Positions 11,426-14,792 of a stretch of 14,792 bases of DNA are shown piece after piece. Every line of letters begins with the position of its first letter. The stretch's first letter is position 1. The stretch lies in contig JBLHVI010000081.1 of the NCBI GenBank assembly GCA_047630175.1, positions 1 to 14,792 on the forward strand, written 5' to 3'. The position numbers and the translations under genes were made by a program. The notes under the pieces are model-generated. The model made no database searches and had not been told where the DNA came from. It saw only the letters and a list, made by a program, of their open reading frames with translations. The stretch is from UBA4582 sp047630175. GTDB lineage: Bacteria; Pseudomonadota; Gammaproteobacteria; Pseudomonadales; Azotimanducaceae.

Positions 11426-12151
11426 GTGGCGGCGACATCAAAAGTTATGATCAAGACGGTAAACCTCGGTAAAACGGTGGTTACTTCAGAAGGAAATCTG
11501 ACCATCTTGAGAGGGATTGACATTGAAATCAAGCAATCTGAGTCGGTGGCCATTGTCGGCGCATCAGGCTCCGGCAAGACGACATTGCTAAGCTTGCTTG
11601 CTGGTCTCGACACGCCCACTGGTGGCGAGATCTACCTAGGCGGTGAAGAGATCACGGCTTTTGATGAGGAACAGCGGGCCATGATGCGCGGCAAGATGGT
11701 AGGTTTTGTATTTCAGACCTTTCAGTTGCTTGGCAGCCTGACAGCGATCGAGAATGTGATGTTGCCCGCTGAGCTCAAGCGTGATCCGCAAGCAGAGTCT
11801 AAAGGTCGTGAACTTCTCAAACGCGTTGGTCTTGAACACCGCATGCATCACTACCCGCGCCAACTATCTGGTGGTGAGCAGCAACGAGTGGCGATTGCTC
11901 GGGCTTTTGCGTCGTCGGCGGAGATCCTGTTTGCAGATGAGCCAACGGGCAACCTCGACTCTGCTACGGGTGGCACTATTATTGATTTGATCTTCGAGTT
12001 GAACCGCGAATTTGGCACAACCCTCGTGTTGGTGACCCACGACTTGCGCTTGGCAGAACGCTGCGACCGTGCCATTCAGATCGCGTCGGGTGAGTTGGTG
12101 GCAGACATACTAGAGTGCCCGATGGATGCACGATCGGGGCTTAGCGGATGA
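11426..12151 (+). CDS. ybbA: ABC transporter ATP-binding protein, YbbA/LolD-like
   Basis: 241 aa from the GTG at 11426. Complete ABC ATPase: Walker A GASGSGKTT (Lys51), Q-loop FVFQTFQLLGSLTAIENV, signature LSGGEQQRVAIARA (from residue 147), Walker B ILFADEPTGNLD (Asp171, catalytic Glu172) and H-loop VTHDL (His205). The sequence belongs to the LolD/MacB/YbbA group that works with FtsX-fold permeases by mechanotransmission, not by classical substrate channelling. The divergent tesA on one side and the overlapping large permease gene on the other (ATGA, 4 bp) match the tesA / ybbA-ybbP cluster. The substrate of YbbA-YbbP is not firmly established; the linkage to TesA suggests extraction or handling of envelope lipids or hydrophobic compounds, which is inference. 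Alternative starts are GTG 11420 and ATG 11447. Confidence 0.93.
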   Translation: MAATSKVMIKTVNLGKTVVTSEGNLTILRGIDIEIKQSESVAIVGASGSGKTTLLSLLAGLDTPTGGEIYLGGEEITAFDEEQRAMMRGKMVGFVFQTFQLLGSLTAIENVMLPAELKRDPQAESKGRELLKRVGLEHRMHHYPRQLSGGEQQRVAIARAFASSAEILFADEPTGNLDSATGGTIIDLIFELNREFGTTLVLVTHDLRLAERCDRAIQIASGELVADILECPMDARSGLSG

Positions 12152-14670
12152 ATCCAGCGCTGGCGTTGAAGTTACTCTGGCGCGACTGGCGTTCCGGTGA
12201 GCTGACGTTACTGCTGGCGTCGCTCATTGTGGCGGTCAGTACGGTCACCACCATCACCCTGTTTGTCGATCGCTTGCAGCAGGCGCTGGTGCGGGAGTCG
12301 GCCAGCTTTTTGGCGGCAGACCTCGTCATTGCCAGCAGTGGCACTATCAGCGCTGAAATTCTCCAAGATGCTACAGCCCGCGGCTTGCAGCGGGCAGAGA
12401 CGCTGGAGTTCTTGTCCATGGTATTTGCCGCTGACCGGGCCCAGTTTGCCTCAGTGAAAGCGGTGAACACAGCTTATCCCTTGCGCGGCAAACTTATTGT
12501 AGCGGATGAACCCTTTGTGCAGGGTCGTGTCTCTGAAGGCGGCCCGAAGGTGGGCGAGATCTGGCTGGAAAGCCGCCTGCTGCCCGCTCTGGGCGTCCAA
12601 GCAGGCGATATGCTTGAGATTGGTGTGGCGAACCTAAAAGTGGGCAAGGTGTTGATCAAGGAGCCCGATCGCGGCGGCGGGTTTAACAGCGTCGGTCCTC
12701 GCGTGTTGATGAATATGGCAGACGTGGCAGGCACCGACGTTGTGCAACCCGGATCGCGTTTGAGTTACCGGTATTTGTTTGCGGGTGACCGAGAGTCGCT
12801 GGCAGATTTTTCTGTGTGGGTGAAACCACAGCTCGATGAAGACGCTCGGCTGTTTGGCGTTAAGGACGGTACTGAGCGCATTGGTAGCGCGCTGGCGCGG
12901 GCGGAGCGATTTCTGCTGCTGGGTGGGCTTCTCGGGGTATTGCTGGCGGGGGTCGCTATTGCTTTGTCTGCGCAGCGCTACTCGCTGCGGCACTATGATC
13001 ATGTGGCGATTATGAAAACGCTCGGGGCGAGCCCGGGGAATATTGACAGCCTGTTTCTGGTGATTTTTGTCACAGTAGGGCTGTTTTCTACCTTAGTGGG
13101 CAGTGTCATTGGTTTCGGCGCTCAGTCCTTAATCGCGTCGATTCTGGCGCCGTTTATCCCGATTGAGCTGCCTAGTCCTGGCTGGCGGCCTATCTGGCTA
13201 GGACTTGTCACAGGCATGGTTTGTTTGCTGAGTTTCGCGTTACCGCCATTGCTGAAGTTGCGGGCGACAGAACCTGCGCGGGTCATTCGACGTGATCTGG
13301 CGCCGACCAATCTCAATGATCGGCTTACTTATGGCGCAGCCCTGCTGGGTACTATCGGGCTGATGTGGTGGTACAGCCAGGATTTGTGGCTAACCGGCCT
13401 GTTGTTTTCCGGTGGTGCGGTGGCCGTTGCAGTTCTGGGGGTGGTGGCTTATGCACTGCTGCGTTCGAGTCGTGCCCTAGGTATGCAGGCTGGTAGTGCT
13501 TGGCGTTTGGCGTTGGCAGGTATGCAACGCCGGGGACAGGAGAACACCCTGCAAATTCTTGTTTTTGGCTTGGCGATCATGCTGCTGTTGATATTATTTT
13601 TGGTGCGTACAGCACTCATCGATGAATGGCAGGCGCAGATCCCTGCAGATGCACCGAACCATTTTGCCTTAAATATTGCGCCTCGAGACGTCGAACCTAT
13701 CGCAGCAATGCTGTCGGCCAATCAGATTAATAGCCAGCCCTTGTACCCGATGATTCGGGGACGCATTAGCGTTGTTAACGGCGTGCCGGCGAAGGACTAC
13801 GACGATGCGCGTGAGCGTCAGCAGGCGCAAGCGTCTGAAGCGCAGCGCGACGATGGACCTCGCAGCAATTCAGGGCGAAATCTCACATGGTCTGCAACGC
13901 TGCCGGCTGAGAACGAGATTGTTGCCGGTGATTGGTGGCCTGCAGACTATCAGGGCGAGGCGATGGTCTCGCTGGAAGAAGAGCTAGCCAACAGCAATGG
14001 CTTGTTGGTCGGCGACGAGCTGGAATTTACTATTCAGGGGCGGGGCCTGAAGGCCCGGGTGGCAAGCATTCGCACTGTGTCTTGGGACAATATGCAGCCC
14101 AATTTTTATATTATCTTCTCGCCCGGCGCGTTGGTGGATTTCCCGTCGACGTTTATGACCAGTTTCTATTTGAGCCGCGATCAGAAACTTTTTCTGAATG
14201 ACTTGATTCGTGCTCACCCCACGATGACGGTTATTGAGGTGGACGCTATCATTGAGCAGATTCAGACCATCATTAGCCAGGTGACCTTGGCTATCGAGTT
14301 GGTACTGGTACTTATTATGGTGGCCGGTGGCATGGTCCTGCTGGCCAGTATTCAAGCCAGCATGGACGAGCGTTTCCAGCAGCACGCGATTCTTCGTACT
14401 CTGGGGGCCAGCCAGCGATTAGTGATGGGCAGTCTCGTGATTGAATTTTGCATGCTCGGACTGTTTGCCGGCGTGTTGGCAACAGTCGGCGCCGAGATCA
14501 CCGTGTTTGCGCTACAAACCCAGGTGTTTAACTTAAGTTACGCGCCTAACCCGTTGCTGTGGTTGATGGGGCCCATGATCGGTGCACTGCTTATTGGAAC
14601 GATCGGTACTGTCGCAACGCGCAAGGTAGTGCGCACCTCGCCGACTATCGTTCTGCGTGACCTGACCTAA
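12148..14670 (+). CDS. ybbP: FtsX-family ABC permease, YbbP-like
   Basis: 840 aa inner-membrane permease. I count about ten membrane segments. One is near the N-terminus (about 21-43) and is followed by a large periplasmic domain (about 44-250). Three more follow (about 252-276, then LFLVIFVTVGLFSTLVGSVIG, then WLGLVTGMVCLLSFALPPLL). Next come two central ones and one at about 465-490 (LQILVFGLAIMLLLILFLV). A second periplasmic domain runs from about 491 to 710, and the last three are LAIELVLVLIMVAGGMVLL, the LVIEFCMLGLFAGVLATVG region and the WLMGPMIGALLIGTIGTVA region. The repeated motif 'MKTLGAS' / 'LRTLGAS' at the coupling helices after membrane segments is typical of FtsX-fold permeases, as is the C-terminal PTIVLRDL. 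The 840-aa length and duplicated FtsX halves fit YbbP. It starts at the ATG inside the YbbA stop, so the two are translationally coupled and make one complex. Confidence 0.93.
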   Translation: MNPALALKLLWRDWRSGELTLLLASLIVAVSTVTTITLFVDRLQQALVRESASFLAADLVIASSGTISAEILQDATARGLQRAETLEFLSMVFAADRAQFASVKAVNTAYPLRGKLIVADEPFVQGRVSEGGPKVGEIWLESRLLPALGVQAGDMLEIGVANLKVGKVLIKEPDRGGGFNSVGPRVLMNMADVAGTDVVQPGSRLSYRYLFAGDRESLADFSVWVKPQLDEDARLFGVKDGTERIGSALARAERFLLLGGLLGVLLAGVAIALSAQRYSLRHYDHVAIMKTLGASPGNIDSLFLVIFVTVGLFSTLVGSVIGFGAQSLIASILAPFIPIELPSPGWRPIWLGLVTGMVCLLSFALPPLLKLRATEPARVIRRDLAPTNLNDRLTYGAALLGTIGLMWWYSQDLWLTGLLFSGGAVAVAVLGVVAYALLRSSRALGMQAGSAWRLALAGMQRRGQENTLQILVFGLAIMLLLILFLVRTALIDEWQAQIPADAPNHFALNIAPRDVEPIAAMLSANQINSQPLYPMIRGRISVVNGVPAKDYDDARERQQAQASEAQRDDGPRSNSGRNLTWSATLPAENEIVAGDWWPADYQGEAMVSLEEELANSNGLLVGDELEFTIQGRGLKARVASIRTVSWDNMQPNFYIIFSPGALVDFPSTFMTSFYLSRDQKLFLNDLIRAHPTMTVIEVDAIIEQIQTIISQVTLAIELVLVLIMVAGGMVLLASIQASMDERFQQHAILRTLGASQRLVMGSLVIEFCMLGLFAGVLATVGAEITVFALQTQVFNLSYAPNPLLWLMGPMIGALLIGTIGTVATRKVVRTSPTIVLRDLT

Positions 14671-14683
14671 GCCTAAGCCTAGG
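14666..14683 (+). repeat. Hexamer repeat CCTAAG-CCTAAG-CCTAGG across the permease stop
   Basis: Two perfect and one 5/6 copy of a 6-bp unit. The TAA stop of the permease gene (14668-14670) lies in the first copy, and the TAG of the convergent minus-strand frame (14679-14681) in the third. Confidence 0.6.
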
Positions 14684-14792
14684 GCTCTGGGTGCCAACTG
14701 CCGTCTGGGTTACGACGGATCCACAGCTGTGAAAACCAGTAAAAACGTTCGGTGTTGGCGACTGGCATGGTGCAGTTATAGCGAGACCTGCC
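14679..14792 (-). CDS. C-terminal end of an unrecognised protein
   Basis: On the minus strand the frame is open from the window edge for 37 codons and stops at TAG 14681-14679. The visible end includes RYNCTMPVANTERFYW and ends NPDGSWHPEP. Composition and the rich mix of aromatic and polar residues look like real protein, and the stop is 8 bp from the convergent permease stop, a normal gene-end spacing here. I do not recognise the family, and 37 residues are too few to assign one. Confidence 0.5.
   Translation of the reverse strand, partial: GRSRYNCTMPVANTERFYWFSQLWIRRNPDGSWHPEP

Noticed and set aside
11455..11619. Long N-terminal extension of TesA to 11619
   Set aside because: It is antisense to the Walker A region of the ABC ATPase, and TesA proteins begin just before the GDS block after a signal peptide.
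1..14792. Mobile element, prophage, CRISPR array, tRNA or rRNA
   Set aside because: No transposase, integrase, spaced direct repeats or RNA-gene-like sequence seen; gene packing and composition are uniform chromosomal.

Overview
The window looks like a chromosomal segment of a gammaproteobacterium, probably a marine or aquatic one. The grounds are the recognisable YaaA, BolA, TesA and YbbA/YbbP homologues, the tesA / ybbA-ybbP divergent arrangement known from enterobacteria, and moderate GC content. This is inference from gene content; I ran no taxonomic search. I see no IS element, phage gene, tRNA, rRNA or CRISPR array.

Left edge (1-541, minus): the N-terminal part of yaaA (peroxide-stress protein), cut by the window edge. 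From 730 to 5778 (plus) lies a compact signalling operon. It encodes a membrane Ser/Thr kinase with a periplasmic CHASE2 sensor and cytoplasmic TPRs, a PP2C phosphatase overlapping it by ATGA, an FHA phosphothreonine reader 23 bp further on, and, after a 236-bp gap, a secreted FecR-domain protein. A strong intrinsic terminator (5826-5861) follows. Next comes a second CHASE2 receptor (5901-7961) whose output is a class III adenylate cyclase. The two CHASE2 sensors are clearly paralogous over their whole length, so one kind of periplasmic sensor appears to feed two outputs, protein phosphorylation and cAMP. This is the most interesting system in the window.

Middle (7958-9976): a 71-aa hypothetical gene on the minus strand, convergent with the cyclase and sharing a TTAA stop overlap with it. 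An AT-rich divergent region leads to bolA (plus). Then comes a response regulator with a SpoIIE/RsbU-type PP2C output. Its start region carries a tandem 8-bp duplication that moves the best ATG and Shine-Dalgarno out of frame, leaving a six-codon leader that ends on a TTG start (TTGA overlap).

Right part (10076-14792): a YgjP-type zinc metallopeptidase, possibly translated from a leaderless mRNA, is convergent with tesA. The two stop codons sit inside one 20-bp near-palindrome. tesA is divergent from an ABC ATPase (ybbA-like), whose 3' end overlaps a 10-TM FtsX-type permease (ybbP-like) by ATGA. The last 114 bases appear to be the C-terminal end of an unrecognised minus-strand gene.

Taken together, 730-9976 is rich in signal transduction: one STPK, two different PP2C-fold phosphatases, one FHA protein, one FecR protein, one cyclase and one receiver domain. 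The flanks are ordinary housekeeping genes.
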